From Dryomyza anilis (taxonomy: Eukaryota; Arthropoda; Insecta; Diptera; Dryomyzidae): a stretch of 64,000 nt of DNA. Shown one piece after another: positions 1 through 11,099 of this stretch. How positions within the stretch are numbered: position 1 is the first letter of the stretch; every line of letters starts with the position of its first letter. The position numbers were made by a program, and so were the translations under genes. Location of the stretch: assembly GCA_951804985.1 (NCBI GenBank), contig OX638130.1, positions 119,859,593 through 119,923,592 on the forward strand. The letters are read 5' to 3'. The notes beneath the pieces are model-generated. The model made no database searches, had not been told where the DNA came from, and saw only the letters and a list, made by a program, of their open reading frames with translations.

Positions 1-187
1 CATTTCATGGTGAAAAGATATACGAGCCAACAACGAGTCGAAATTATTAAAATTTACTACCGAAATTCATTCCATCATGAAATGGCAAACTTTACTCAAG
101 AGAAATGTCAAAAGAGCGGCAAGAAATATGGCGTCGTTTGCTGTCCCTGTCATTCTACTTTTGTAGCGTCCCTGTTAAAAAATCCTT
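1..187. mobile_element. Mariner (DD41D-type) foldback MITE, copy A, cut by window start
   Basis: Right half of a short inverted-repeat element. It ends in the same terminal sequence as the copies at 8682-8949 and 14340-14680 (CTTTTGTAGCG..CCTGTTAAAAAATCCTT) and abuts a TA dinucleotide at 188-189, as mariner elements do. An ATG at 10 opens the first 20 or so codons of a mariner transposase (MVKRYTSQQRVEIIKIYY), after which the sequence turns back into the inverted arm, so the apparent 61-residue frame is an artefact. The middle lacks the CGAATTCGTAT junction seen in copies B-D, so this copy has a small internal deletion. The left end lies outside the window. Confidence 0.8.
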
Positions 188-517
188 TATAAATTAGCTT
201 TATGTATTCAATTGATACCAGTTAACTTACATTTTTTAGCGACAGGAAATTTTATTTTCATGTTAGTTATTTTTAGAATAACAACATTCGAATGGCAATT
301 TTTTTGATGGTGCCTAATGAAATTGATGAATTTGTTTCAATTCTGTCAGAAATATCACAGCTTTAAAAACATAGAGTTATTTACAAATTATTTAGATCGT
401 CTTTGAAGCAACCTTCTATCAAACATCCGTCAAATACGATAAATATTGCTAGCAACCATCTTTCAAATTTGCGATTACGTATAGCAACGATCAATGGAAC
501 ATCTTAGAAACAGAAAT
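188..517. other. AT-rich spacer
   Basis: No open frame, repeat or motif that I can support. Confidence 0.5.
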
Positions 518-832
518 ATACCCAGTATGTCAGAAATCGTTACGAGATCAATGCGAGAAAAAGGAAAAATTACACGATATCGGACACTTTCTCGTACCGT
601 TATCGAGAGAAATTTTTTGAAATCGGAACGATATCGATGATAAAATTATCAAAGATCGATATTGCTTCGTAAAATATTAAGATATCGATGCGATAAATGT
701 TTATATATATTATCTTGTCAATGAATTGGAATGTACGAGCAATTATAATAATTATAATCGAAAAAGAAACGAGATTGAACTTTTTTCTCGAAGTTAGTCG
801 ATAAAAAATCGAGGTATCGGATGTCTCCGAGA
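518..832 (-). repeat. Palindrome-rich AT repeat R1, copy 1
   Basis: Dense in ATCGATATC, TCTCGTACC and TTTCTCG motifs. Its reverse complement aligns along its length with 47160-47495: both share CATACTGGG at one end, then TTTTTCTCGCAT, GGTACGAGAAAGTG, ATCGATATCG, a CGAAGTA/CGAAGCA stretch and AACTTCGAGAAAAAAGTT at the other end. A shorter relative lies at 46270-46385. No coding capacity. Class unknown; it could be a non-autonomous DNA element or a dispersed satellite fragment. Confidence 0.6.
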
Positions 833-1559
833 CATGCCAGACTAGTTGTGGAATATTTGAAAAAGGTACTCCATTAGAATTCGCGTAGTATTTTTTATTG
901 AATTGAAATAAAAGGAATTAAATGTATTTTTATTTATTTTAGAATTAAAACAGTATCATGGTTATACAACGCCATCGTCTTTATAAATGCTTCGAAGGTA
1001 AAATGGTACAACGACTTGAGACTTCTTCGAAGAAAAAGAAAGTCCGACCGGCCGCCATTTTCCTTTGTTATATTAGTCAAGTATCAAAAAACTCAACAGT
1101 TTTGCTTCAAATGGTCAATAACTCAGGATGTTTGCTATCAGTCAACTGTAAATATCTCAATTTTCATCTGATGTTGTAGCAAACATCTCGTGACTATCTG
1201 CATATATGTCATATTTAAAAAATATTAATAGTTTTACTGCAACTTTATTGAAACTAATATGCTACAAGGCGTAAACAGATAGTTGCAGCAATACTTTCAT
1301 AAAATTCTTGTTTTCTTAGTGTAGCATAATACTCTCAAAATATTCAGTTGATTAAATGTTGAAGTTACTTTTTAATTATTCATTTTAGTTGGTACAATCA
1401 AAACGAATAGGTTGTTGTCTTCGACAAACTACAATTTCGTATGTGTCTCTACTACTATTTGCTATGGCAACCGATTACGTCAGTTAAATAAAGTCTATAA
1501 TAGCTGATTTTTCTGAATAACTAACATTTATAAGATTTATTTATACTTTAATGTATTAT
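833..1559. other. AT-rich spacer, no gene recognised
   Basis: A 73-codon frame opens at 958, but it has no recognisable domain and codon use does not stand out. Nothing else is supported. Confidence 0.4.
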
Positions 1560-2010
1560 TAACTCATGGAGTGTGTGCGTAACAACTTTTGCATCTAAGC
1601 CATCATAACTTTGTCGGCTAATTATAATAATTTGTGAACTTCAACAGCAGTCACCACAACCGCAAATATGTTTTCAAAGGAAATGACGCAGCACGTGACT
1701 TGGTCAAAATTTAAATTGCACGCGCTGCACTCTTCGGGCTGCGGGCCGCATTTAATGCGATGCGCTCAGTCAGCAACATCAGTGACAGAGCAGCAGTCAT
1801 CACAATGATATTGGTTTTTGCACACCGCATCCGTCCGTTGCAAATGCGATTATTTCCGCAAAGGAAGCCTCAAATTTTCAAAATGAAATAATAGCGCACA
1901 TGGTTGCTTGATTTTGGGCACAGCAACATGTTGTTGGTTGTGCTGTTATTGTTGATGTTTGTAGGAAATGTTGCTGGTCGGTAAACATAGTGCTTTGTTT
2001 TGAAAAATAT
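1560..2010. other. GC-richer complex island
   Basis: Contrasts with its surroundings: many TTGC, GCGC and CAGCA words, an E-box core CACGTG near 1692, and no repeat shared with the rest of the window. This composition fits constrained non-coding DNA (enhancer or untranslated exon) in a fly genome, but no function can be assigned from sequence alone. Confidence 0.35.
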
Positions 2011-2400
2011 CAAAAAACAAAAAACAATTAGGCATTAAAAATTTAACAATTTCTAAAGATTGCTAAATCTCGATTATTTAAATAGTTTAAATTTTTTCAT
2101 TACAATTTACTATTTGCAAAAAAACAACTGTAAAAAAATAAATATATTGCTTTCCTCGATAATTACTGTGAATTGCAAGTATAGGGGTCATTCTCCGTAG
2201 AATAAAAATAAAAAATTTAAATAGTATTTTTTCCATTACTAAAAGTCATCGGTATTGTAATTAAAATCAAACTTGTTTGGAAAAACACTTTCAGAAATAC
2301 ATTTTACTGAATTTCTAAATAAAAATAATTTAAAAATTTAATTTTATTTTTTTTTATACCAAATTCGCAACTTTTAAACATTTGTCCTGTATTTCTAAAT
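2011..2400. other. AT-rich spacer
   Basis: Runs of A and T with no ORF or motif recognised. Confidence 0.4.
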
Positions 2401-3300
2401 CAAACAACATGCCAGCAATCAAATTTTAATCAAATCCTGCCGCATTTGACATTGAATTATTGCCCCCAGGCAACTTGAATTTAGTCGCCCATTTCACGCA
2501 CATGGTTGCCAACTGTGCCGTACTCCGTGCACCTTAGGCACACTTGGCAGTCGAATCAAAATGGCATCAGGCAGTATTTCTAAAATGCAAATTAGTTCGC
2601 TAGCTCAAGAAATATCGAATAGAACAGCAACAAGAACAAGAACCAAAACAACTAAATATCGTCCTTGTAAATGTTATATAAATGCTTTAAAATCACAAAA
2701 CAAGAAAATCAAGGAAAAAAATACGAAAAACCAAATAAAAGTCACCCTTGAAATCCTGTCCACAAATGCCTTTGTTATAAATTTGCATATGAAAATAGGA
2801 AGAAATGTAGCTGGCTCGTAACAGCAGCAGCACGTCTCTAATTTAGACGAGATTCTTTTTTTCACATTCTCTCATTTTTTTTTTATTATGTTTTGTTCTA
2901 GCTCTGTGTTTTTGGCCCAGCGGACGCAAATCTATACGCAATCTATGCGATTTGCACGAATTTTCCAATTTTCCGGATTTTTGTTGTTCAACTGGTTGGT
3001 TTTTTGTCCTAGAGCGCTCAAAATACACAAAAAAAAACCAGAATAAAAACAACCTAAAATATAGTGCTCAGAGAATAGAAATAAAAAAAAATAACAAAAA
3101 CTTATTTAGTACCTATAGCACAAATACTACAACAACATATGTGCGAATGAGGGCTATGCGAAAAAATTGCAGGGCAACAAGGGCCAGCGAGCGAGAAAGG
3201 CAACGATTTGTGCCCTACAGTCAAAGCAAATTATAGGGCAACTGTTGCTGTGATACACAGTTTCTAGTTTTGATATGAGAGCTCTTTTCATAGCAATGGT
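2401..3300. other. Complex non-repetitive island
   Basis: Higher complexity than the flanks, with several short open frames on both strands (60-94 codons) that overlap one another and show no domain. They look like chance frames. No shared repeat in this window. Possible regulatory DNA. Confidence 0.3.
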
Positions 3301-3440
3301 TTCACGGCATAAAGTCAAAGGGAGCACATAACACTGAATTTCGAAAAATATATTTTTTAAAATGTTATCCTTAAAAAAATTCTATTGACTTCTGTTACAA
3401 TTTTGTTCTTTTTGGCATAATATTCATATATTATGCCAAA

Positions 3441-3777
3441 TATTCATTTATAATAATAATATAATAGTTTGGCACTACAGTCCTATATGAACTTAGGCCG
3501 AGCTCTCTCACCATTTTGAGCTGTGCGTGTTACATTTGTACTCAAAGTGGTGGGACCTACAGTTTGTTGCCGAATCCGAACGGCGGGTGAGAGCTTTTCA
3601 TAGGCAATGTTTTACTCTCGTAGGTTTGCCATTTACTGCCGAGAGGTAGCGCGGTATAGAAAAATGTTTCTATGAAAAGATGTAGTTAGCCCCAGTTCAG
3701 GTTTGAACCGGGGACCTTTCGGCTCGCAGTCCAACGCACTAACCACTGAGCTACCGCGGCTGCAAGTATTCATTTAT
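3441..3777 (-). mobile_element. tRNA-derived SINE, copy 1, with target duplication
   Basis: Read on the minus strand, 3763 to about 3690 is a tRNA-like head with an A box (TAGCTCAGTGG) and a B box (GGTTCAAACCT), the internal RNA polymerase III promoter. A roughly 240-bp body follows, and the tail is a short ATT/TAA repeat at 3451-3465. The body matches 56502-56811 almost base for base. The insertion is flanked by the direct repeat TATTCATTTAT at 3441-3451 and 3767-3777, a target-site duplication of about 11 bp as expected for LINE-mediated insertion. SINEs have no protein; a partner LINE supplies reverse transcriptase. The coordinates include the duplications. Confidence 0.88.
3690..3763 (-). 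promoter_or_regulatory. SINE tRNA-like head with Pol III A and B boxes
   Basis: The A box TAGCTCAGTGG and B box GGTTCAAACCT both match the tRNA internal promoter closely. The anticodon-loop position reads CTGCGAG, but the 3' acceptor strand is replaced by the SINE body, so this is not a functional tRNA gene. Confidence 0.75.
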
Positions 3778-4240
3778 TTATGAATAATTCCATAAAGTTT
3801 TCTTATAATTAAAAAAAAAGTATAAGGGCTGTTCAGATTTTACTCGAAATCCAATCGAATTACATATGAAAATTGGTAAAAACACGTTTTTGAATTCTAT
3901 ATCTTAGTGCAAATTATTGCATTTCAAATATAATTGTGAACCCGTTATTAATTTTAGACATGCATTGAAACCGTAAACATAACAACAGTCATTTTATAAC
4001 ATTTTATTTTTAAAATCAAAACCTTAACTGAAATCGTTATAAAAAAATAATGAACAAACCTATAAAAATGTTTTTAGTTTCATATCGGTTTTAAAACGTT
4101 TAAAAACTCACAAAATTTGTAATTTTTATAAATAATAAGAATTAATATTTGTATGTTATTACTTTTCAGTTCCTCTGTTAACAAAATTGTTCGATTTTAT
4201 GGTTCAAGATATTAAAAATATGGATAAAAAGTAACATTGA
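3778..4240. other. AT-rich spacer
   Basis: No feature recognised beyond poly-A/T runs. Confidence 0.4.
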
Positions 4241-4507
4241 TATGAAAACAGAACCCCGTTCTTCCATTGGGTTTCAATCCTGAGTTGTAACCAGGAATTG
4301 GAATTGTAACCGAAAATGAAACCAGTATCCATTTAGTTTTTAAATCTGAAACCATTGCTGTAAAATCATTAATAAACCGATATCCGGTTAAATAACTGAA
4401 CACGTTTCGATTGTGTGAACCGGAATCGGAACGTTTATTAAAAAATGTATGGAACTGGAATCGGAACCAGTACATTTTTTTGGTTGGAACCAGAACTGCT
4501 TTTTTTT
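4241..4507. repeat. Degenerate GGAACC/GGAATCGG-rich tract, left part
   Basis: Contains many variants of GGAAC(C/T)GGAA, TGTAACC and GAAACC. The same vocabulary resumes at 5480-5600 beyond the inserted element, so the two stretches were probably continuous before the insertion at 4517-5470. Low-complexity origin; no coding. Confidence 0.4.
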
Positions 4508-5479
4508 AATTCTTGGGGATCCGTACGAAATATCGAAAAATAAAAATGTCGAAATTATAAAAACCTTAGAACGCCGAAACAATATTTGGCCGAATCACAA
4601 AATGTCGAAAAATATTTTAAAGCTAAACATTTTTTAAACTATAAATACAAAAACATTTTTTTTATAGGTTCAAAAAATGTCGAAAATTAAAATACCGAAA
4701 TATTAAAATGTTGAATAGGATTTGAAAATTTCAAATCCTATTTGAGCAAGTCCACACCAAATCTCGTAGGATTTGCAACTCACTCTCTTCGATTTAAATG
4801 ATATTTGCCAACTGATAAAGGGTATCGGGATCTGCATTCACCATTTTTTTTTCCGACCACTATTTCCAAAGATATCACTTTTTCCAGAGTTACAGTCTAA
4901 AGTTAAAAAATTGTCAATGATAACTTTTGAATGGTGGTTCCTATTGAAATATCTCTTGATGCTAGAAACTTTGATAAGGTTTCGTTTTAAAACTAATAAA
5001 ACAATCTTTTGGAAAATTCTTCTTAACATGAACATATGACCAATGGTCGTTATCCTTGAACTTCGAATTGCATTTCCTTAAAAAAATTATTTAAAAAATA
5101 ATCGAAATTTTTGTTGATTTTTTATAAGTGTTGTAGCTAAATTCCAAGATGATATTTTGAAGGCAGCATATTTAAAAATCTCCGCATGAATCCTAGAGTA
5201 GCTAAAAGTCAGAATTTGTTCTTTTTTAATATCATTATCTTCGAGTTTTTTCGACATTTTCCATCATTTTTTCGGCAAAAAATGATTTCGTCATAAAAAA
5301 TTTCGACATTTTTAGTTTTCGACATTTTGTTTTTCAACATTTTTCGACATTTTGGTTTTCGACATTTTTGTTTTCGACATTTTCAGGTTTCGGCATTTTT
5401 ATTTTCTACATTTTTGTCTTCGGTATTTTTAATTTCGATATTTTAAATTTCGACTTATCGTACCAGACCCAATTCTTGG
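4508..5479. mobile_element. Long terminal-inverted-repeat element with 9-bp target duplication (Mutator-like?)
   Basis: The direct repeat AATTCTTGG lies at 4508-4516 and 5471-5479. Between them the ends are inverted copies: GGATCCGTACGA at the left, and GGGTCTGGTACGA when the right end is read on the minus strand. The arms (about 4517-4720 and 5235-5470) are built from imperfect repeats of AAAATGTCGAAAA on the left and its complement TTTTCGACATTTT on the right. The core, about 4730-5230, has no transposase. Long repetitive arms plus a 9-bp duplication fit a non-autonomous Mutator-like element or a foldback element. Class assignment is an inference. Confidence 0.6.
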
Positions 5480-5696
5480 GACCAGAATCGACACCAAAGG
5501 TGTTTAGTCTTTGTTAGAGACCGCAAAGAACCGAAACTGGAACCATTTCGATTATGTGAATTCGATTATTCGGAACTGTTCAGATTTGCCACGTTCATAT
5601 TTAAGTACCTTAGGGGCGGTTATTCAATAATCCCTTTCTTGTTGCAGAGATATACGTTATGGAGATACCCTATCATATATTTTATACTCTTATGCC
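5480..5696. repeat. Degenerate GGAACC-rich tract, right part, and AT spacer
   Basis: Continues the GAACCGAAACTGGAACC wording of 4241-4507 up to about 5600, then plain AT-rich DNA. Confidence 0.3.
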
Positions 5697-5930
5697 TGCA
5701 CTCAGAAAAAAACCTATAAAAAATTAAAACTACGACTATTGATTCAATAGTACACGCAATAATAGTTTTTCTGTTAAATTCAATAGTTTTTCTAATTTTT
5801 TGTATTATTTTGTATTATCAAAAAATACTCCATATTAAATCAATAGGACAACCTATTGATTTTATGGTATTTTTAATATGAATTATAAAAAAATTGTACT
5901 ATTAAATTTAATATTATTGTTATGTGTTTT
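5697..5930. repeat. Partial CACTCAG-ended element
   Basis: Begins CACTCAGAAAAAAA and has TTCAATAG/CAATAGT words like the element at 6361-7151, but no matching right end before 6361. Probably a truncated or nested copy of the same family. Confidence 0.45.
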
Positions 5931-6360
5931 ACTTATTGTTATTTTTAAATTACTCTCATATTTCACAGTTAAGTATCAAAAAAAAATATTAAGTTGAACA
6001 AAAAAATTTTTAAAATTTGGTGAAAACAGTTGTGAATGAAGTATTCTTGTTATATAAAACAAAAAAAAAATAGTGCAACTGGCAATAAAAGAAAACCGCG
6101 ACGCACGCAGTAAAAATCCAATATGTTTCGCTTTTTGAAATTGAAGAAATGTTGATAAATGACAAAAAAGTAAATTTGATTTGTAGTCAGTGGAATGTAA
6201 ATTATGTTTGTGAACATATGTAATCTTATATTAAAGGAAATAAAAATATTCAAACAAAATTTGTAAAAAGTATTTTAGAATTTGATGGTCCACCAATTCA
6301 TGTACCTTTATTAAATAATGGCATTTCGGATTAAAGTATTTTAAACAAAATATTTATGTA

Positions 6361-7151
6361 TACACCCAGAAAAAAATACTATATAAATAATAGTTTTTTA
6401 CTATTAAAAATAGTCAATAGGATAAATTATTATTTAAACAGAGTCTTCTGAATTAAATTAATACGTTTGTCCTGTTAATTCAAAAGTATCAAGCACATTC
6501 TATCAATGAGAAAAAAAATTGTATTAATATTTGTTACCCTATAAAAATAATAGGATATCATATCAATATTTAATGGTACGTGCCATTGATTTAATATTAT
6601 TAAAAAATTGAAATAATATGTTTGTCCTGTTTATTCAATAGTATCACACACATTATATCAATGAGAATAATAGTAGTTATAAAATTTTTAACCCTATAGA
6701 CATAATAGAATATCATATTAATATTTAACAATACGTACCATTGATTTAATATTATTAAAGATTTAAATTAATATGTTTGCCCTGTTAAGTCAATAGTATC
6801 AATCACATAATAACAATGTGACATTGATTTAATATTATTAAATAATTAAAATAATGGTGTACAGAATTTAATCAATAATTTTGACGTGTTAATTTAATAG
6901 TATCGCTCACATTAAATCAATATGAAAAAAGTATTTTTTTAATAGTATTATGGTTCGATGTGAGAATAGTATGTCTTATTAATTTTTAATAGTATTTCTT
7001 ATTTAAAACAATTCTGTGATGATACTATAAATTTAATAGTTTTTCAACTGTATTAATAATAGGATAAATCGCATTGACTATTTTCAATAGTAAAATCCTA
7101 TTGAAAAAATATTAATTCCTATTGTTTTTAAAAGATTTTTTTCTGAGTGTG
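6361..7151. mobile_element. Non-autonomous DNA element with CACYCAGAAAAAAA termini
   Basis: Left end ACACCCAGAAAAAAATACTA; right end, read inverted, ACACTCAGAAAAAAATCTTT, so there is an inverted repeat of at least 15 bp with one mismatch. The interior holds four or so imperfect repeats of about 100-140 bp built around 'AATATGTTTGTCCTGTT..TCAATAGTATC..CACAT..ATCAATG'. No transposase. The family resembles the CACAGAAAA-ended elements at 14683 and 21558 in its end motif only. Confidence 0.55.
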
Positions 7152-7363
7152 GTGGTTTAGACAGGGAGTTTTTTTTTCGAAAATAAAAGTAAAAATATTA
7201 TTTTTTTATTCAAAATAATAATAATCAAATTTGTCAGAAAAAAAAAAAAAATGATTTTGAAAAAAAAAATGTTGAAGTATTTTTATAAATATAACTCTTT
7301 ATTAACTTTTTATATACATTTTTTTTAAATATATATTTTTTTCTTTTCCATGCAGATTTTAAC
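7152..7363. other. AT-rich spacer
   Basis: Poly-A/T tracts; nothing recognised. Confidence 0.4.
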
Positions 7364-7402
7364 ATGGAACCTTTCGGGTCGCAGTCCAATGCACTAAGCT
7401 CT
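7364..7402 (-). repeat. Fragment of the tRNA-derived SINE head
   Basis: CCTTTCGGGTCGCAGTCCAA..GCACTAA matches 3714-3745 of SINE copy 1 with few changes, then diverges on both sides. Only about 35 bp remain, so it is an old fragment or a coincidence of tRNA-like sequence. Confidence 0.45.
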
Positions 7403-8679
7403 GATCAAACCACAATATTAAATAAAAACCAAAATCATAATACCAAAATGTTAAATAAAATATGGTCTAATTCATTCCAAACTCTAATTAGTCTTTTGAA
7501 CAATTTAGCAATTTCCAGCTTTGGATCGATTTTGTACAAAAATTTCTAATTGAGGTATTTTGAATTTTATTTCTCAAAGGTGAGGGAAACGGAAATCTTT
7601 TTTTTTTGATTGAGTTTTAATTATTTTTGTGCTTACATTCGATTAATTTGTTTGGATTAACTTTCTGAAAAACAAATAGTTTTATGGTCAAATTCAAATC
7701 ATTTAAGCAATTTCATTTTATAGAGAAACTTTTTGTATTTAAGATTCAAATGCTCCGATTCAATTTTTATTAACAAATTATAACGAATTCAGACTTTATA
7801 TTTATCACATAGAAAATACTTGTAGGAAAAATAATGATAATAATTAGTAATTTTTTACAATTAAGCAGAATATTATTTTAGAATTAAACAGATATTTTGT
7901 AAATTGCAAAAAAATTGTGTTCATTATACGTATTTCGTATAAAAATTATGCAATTTGAACACTTCACTTCGAACAAAAATTTATATCAAATTATTTTCTA
8001 ATTTTTTGCGATCGTCAAAAATTATAAAATTTATTGGTATTTTAACCTTTTCTATACTAACATTTTTCTGATTGTTTTATGTAATTTTTTTGTTTGATTT
8101 TTATTTCTGTATTATTTATTGGTTTGAACGACGGTTTTTACTATTTGTAGCTACAGCAAATTTCCATCTGAATGGCTTGACATGTCGCAGTTATACAACA
8201 TGACAACCATGGAAATGAAAAATGATTTTTGTAGGTGAAAAATTAATATGTAGTAGTAATGTTTAGCATTGATTTTGGCTATATTTGGTATGTGCGCATT
8301 TTAAACTATGAACTCGAGCTGTGTTGCCCAATATAGGTGGTTTTGCTGTTGACAAATAACACAAAACATTGTTGGAATTTGTTGCATATGAATATCATAC
8401 AGTATTCCGCAATAAAAGAACATAAATGGTGGGAGATGTTAAAATAACAGGATAAAATAATACTTTTAACATATATTTCGTTACAAGCTTTATTTTGGTT
8501 TTAATCTTTTGTATTTTACGCTTTTTTCATTTTATGTCAAAACTACAATGAAAACAGAATGCTATAAAAAGTACAAAAAGTATTTAAAATAAATGACGGA
8601 AAGGAATGGAGTATTTTGAAACAAATACATAGCGTCACTGATAAAGTAAAATTCAACAATCATATTTTAATTATTGATT
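7403..8679. other. AT-rich spacer
   Basis: Unique AT-rich sequence with a slightly more complex patch at about 8140-8400. No gene or shared repeat seen. Confidence 0.4.
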
Positions 8680-8681
8680 TA

Positions 8682-8949
8682 AAGGGTTTTTCAACAGGGA
8701 CGCTACAAAAGTAGAGCGACAGGGACAGCAAACGACGCCATATTTCTTACCGCTCTTTTGGCATTTCTCTTCAGTAAGGTTTGCCATTTCATGATGGAAA
8801 GATATACGAATTCGAATTTCGGTAGTAAATTTTAATAATTTCGACTCTTTGTTGGCTTGTATAACTTTCCATCATGAAACCTTACTGAAGAGAAATGTCA
8901 AAAGAACCCTTGAAAAAAACTTTTGTAGCGCTCTTATTGAAAAACCCTT
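8682..8949. mobile_element. Mariner (DD41D-type) foldback MITE, copy B
   Basis: Flanked by TA at 8680-8681 and 8950-8951. Ends are AAGGGTTTTTCAACAGGGAC and its near-inverse TTGAAAAACCCTT. Both arms carry the 5' end of a mariner transposase gene in opposite orientations, joined at ACGAATTCGAATTTCGG near 8806-8822. The right end retains a second subterminal motif, CTTTTGTAGCGCTCTTATTG, as in the element end at 56130-56160. 268 bp; no functional ORF. Confidence 0.85.
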
Positions 8950-8951
8950 TA

Positions 8952-11026
8952 CAAAAATCATTAAATATCAGTCGATTACTAAAGGATGAACTCAGAATTA
9001 GTACCAAAAAATGGAAATATACTTTGCTGTTTCAATTTTTTAAAATTATCGACTGTGTTTTTTTAATACCATTCAAGTTTATTGAATAGAATAATATTCG
9101 AAAATAAAGAAAAGTTTGTTTAAACTTTTATAATACTGAAAATGGTAGGTAATATGCAGAATAATGCATGAAAGAGTCAGTTATTTCAATAAAATATGCC
9201 CTTTCCGGGAGTTTTATTTAATTTAGTATTCGAATCAAATGCACAAAATGTTAAATGTGTACAAAGAAAAAATCAGATTTTTCCCGTTCTCATTGATCCA
9301 AATTTCCCTGGGACAATAGGCCTGAAATGTACGTTTTTGATACCCCTAATACTCACTTTGACATTCTGTTGACAATGCCAACCAAAAAACAATTTGAAAA
9401 GTGTATTGCCAAAGGCAAGAAAATGCAAATATGTTAAAAGATTCACAATAAAAGGTGGAGGCAGAAAAACACTCAGTCAAAGTATTTCAAAGGACACCAG
9501 AGACACAATAGTGCCTACGAATATTTGTAACATCATGTAGTACAAAGTAAAAATAAAAAATTAACTGAAATTTACAAAATTCCCAAAATGCAGTCACCGC
9601 ATCATGATGACAAAACTAAAATGTAAAAGAATATTTTAATTAACTAAAAATCCCGCGCGACTGCAGGAACCTTTTCACAAAACATACGCGCTACCAAAAA
9701 CGAGCTGTTGTTCGAACAAAATTTTAATTAGTGTTGGCAAAAAGTTTTGGTGCAACCACGTTTGGTTGGTTGGTGCAAAACTTTCGAAAATTAGGTGAAA
9801 CCAGAAATGTTAATCATTTTTACGCTCATCTGATTGAGTGCAATTTAAAATGTGATAAATGTGAAATAAGCCCGGGAATACGCTGTGTGACGCTAGCGTT
9901 AAGGTTCTTTTGTAGATTGTGCAGGGAAACTTTATTTGTATTTTAAATACTAGTTAAACAATAAATTGTTTACTCATACCAGGAATTAAAACCGTAACCG
10001 AAACCAAAAGCCATATTATTTTAAAACTGTCAAGTTTTCGGAACTGAAAATGTTGCATAATTGGAAAATAATAAAAAAAAACATAAATTAAACCATATTC
10101 TTTTAGATTCAAACGAGTATAACACTATTGTAAAAATATTACAATTTAACGAAATGTTTGCCAAATTTTTTTTTTTTTTAATTTGGCAATACTTATTGGT
10201 TTTTCCAATTACAAATCAAATGCTTTTGGACTTGGTTTATAGTTTGTTGTATATATAATTCAGATTTATATACACGATATGAAAGACAATACTAAAATCA
10301 TAATGAATAGCACAACCAAACCATTTATAAGTTTAGATTTCACTTCCTGAAAACATATAAATCAAATGAGAAAGAAAATCGAAAACGAAATCTACAAAAA
10401 ATAATTAGAAGTGTTCTTTAAATTTATTAGGATTATTCCAAATACTTTTATAGACATGCTTAAAATAACTAAAATCTATAATCGAAATAAAAATGAAATC
10501 TAAAATAAAATTAGTTTGGTCCCTGTAGAAACTGAAATCAATGAAAAAGAATATCAAAACTAAATAAAAAAAAAATTACTAGATTTATCAATCTACACGT
10601 AGCCAAACCAAAACATGGAAAACTCGAAATTATGAAATCTAAATCCAAAGATTTGTTAGATTAATTAATATTTATCGGATTTGTTCAGTGGAAATGGATT
10701 GCTACAAATAATTAATACAAGAAAAAAAAATAAAATCGATCTGAAAACCAAAATCGAAAATTATTAGTTCTGATCCATATAGTTCCTCAACAAACCAAAA
10801 TCAAATAAGAAACAAATACCAAAACTGAAATGAAAAATATTTAATAGGTTTTTTAATATTTATGGAATTTTTCCCTAATCAAAAGTTGTAAGAAAATAAT
10901 ATAATATTTCATATATAGTATTTTTATAAATTGAACAACATTTTTTTAATTATTTATTATTATTTTTTTTTTTTTGAAGAATAATATATATATTTTTTTT
11001 GGATAAATTACGCTTCGACCAATGCG
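8952..11026. other. AT-rich spacer, no gene recognised
   Basis: Mostly low-complexity AT DNA. A more complex patch at about 9290-9950 (including TTTTAATTAGTGTTGGC) has a 71-codon frame without any domain. 10350-10860 is rich in AAACCAAAATCGAAA-type words. Nothing supports a gene. Confidence 0.4.
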
Positions 11027-11099
11027 TTTTTTTTTCTTTTACAAATTAACCAACGCTCAGTGGATGCCCCCTATTCTTGCAATGCACAGTGTTGGTCGT

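Noticed and set aside
7..192. 61-codon protein-coding frame
   Set aside because: Reads from the transposase start into the inverted arm of a MITE; the second half is antisense of the element's own 5' end.
3690..3763. Genuine tRNA gene
   Set aside because: The tRNA-like head runs straight into a SINE body repeated at 56.5 kb and the acceptor stem is not closed.
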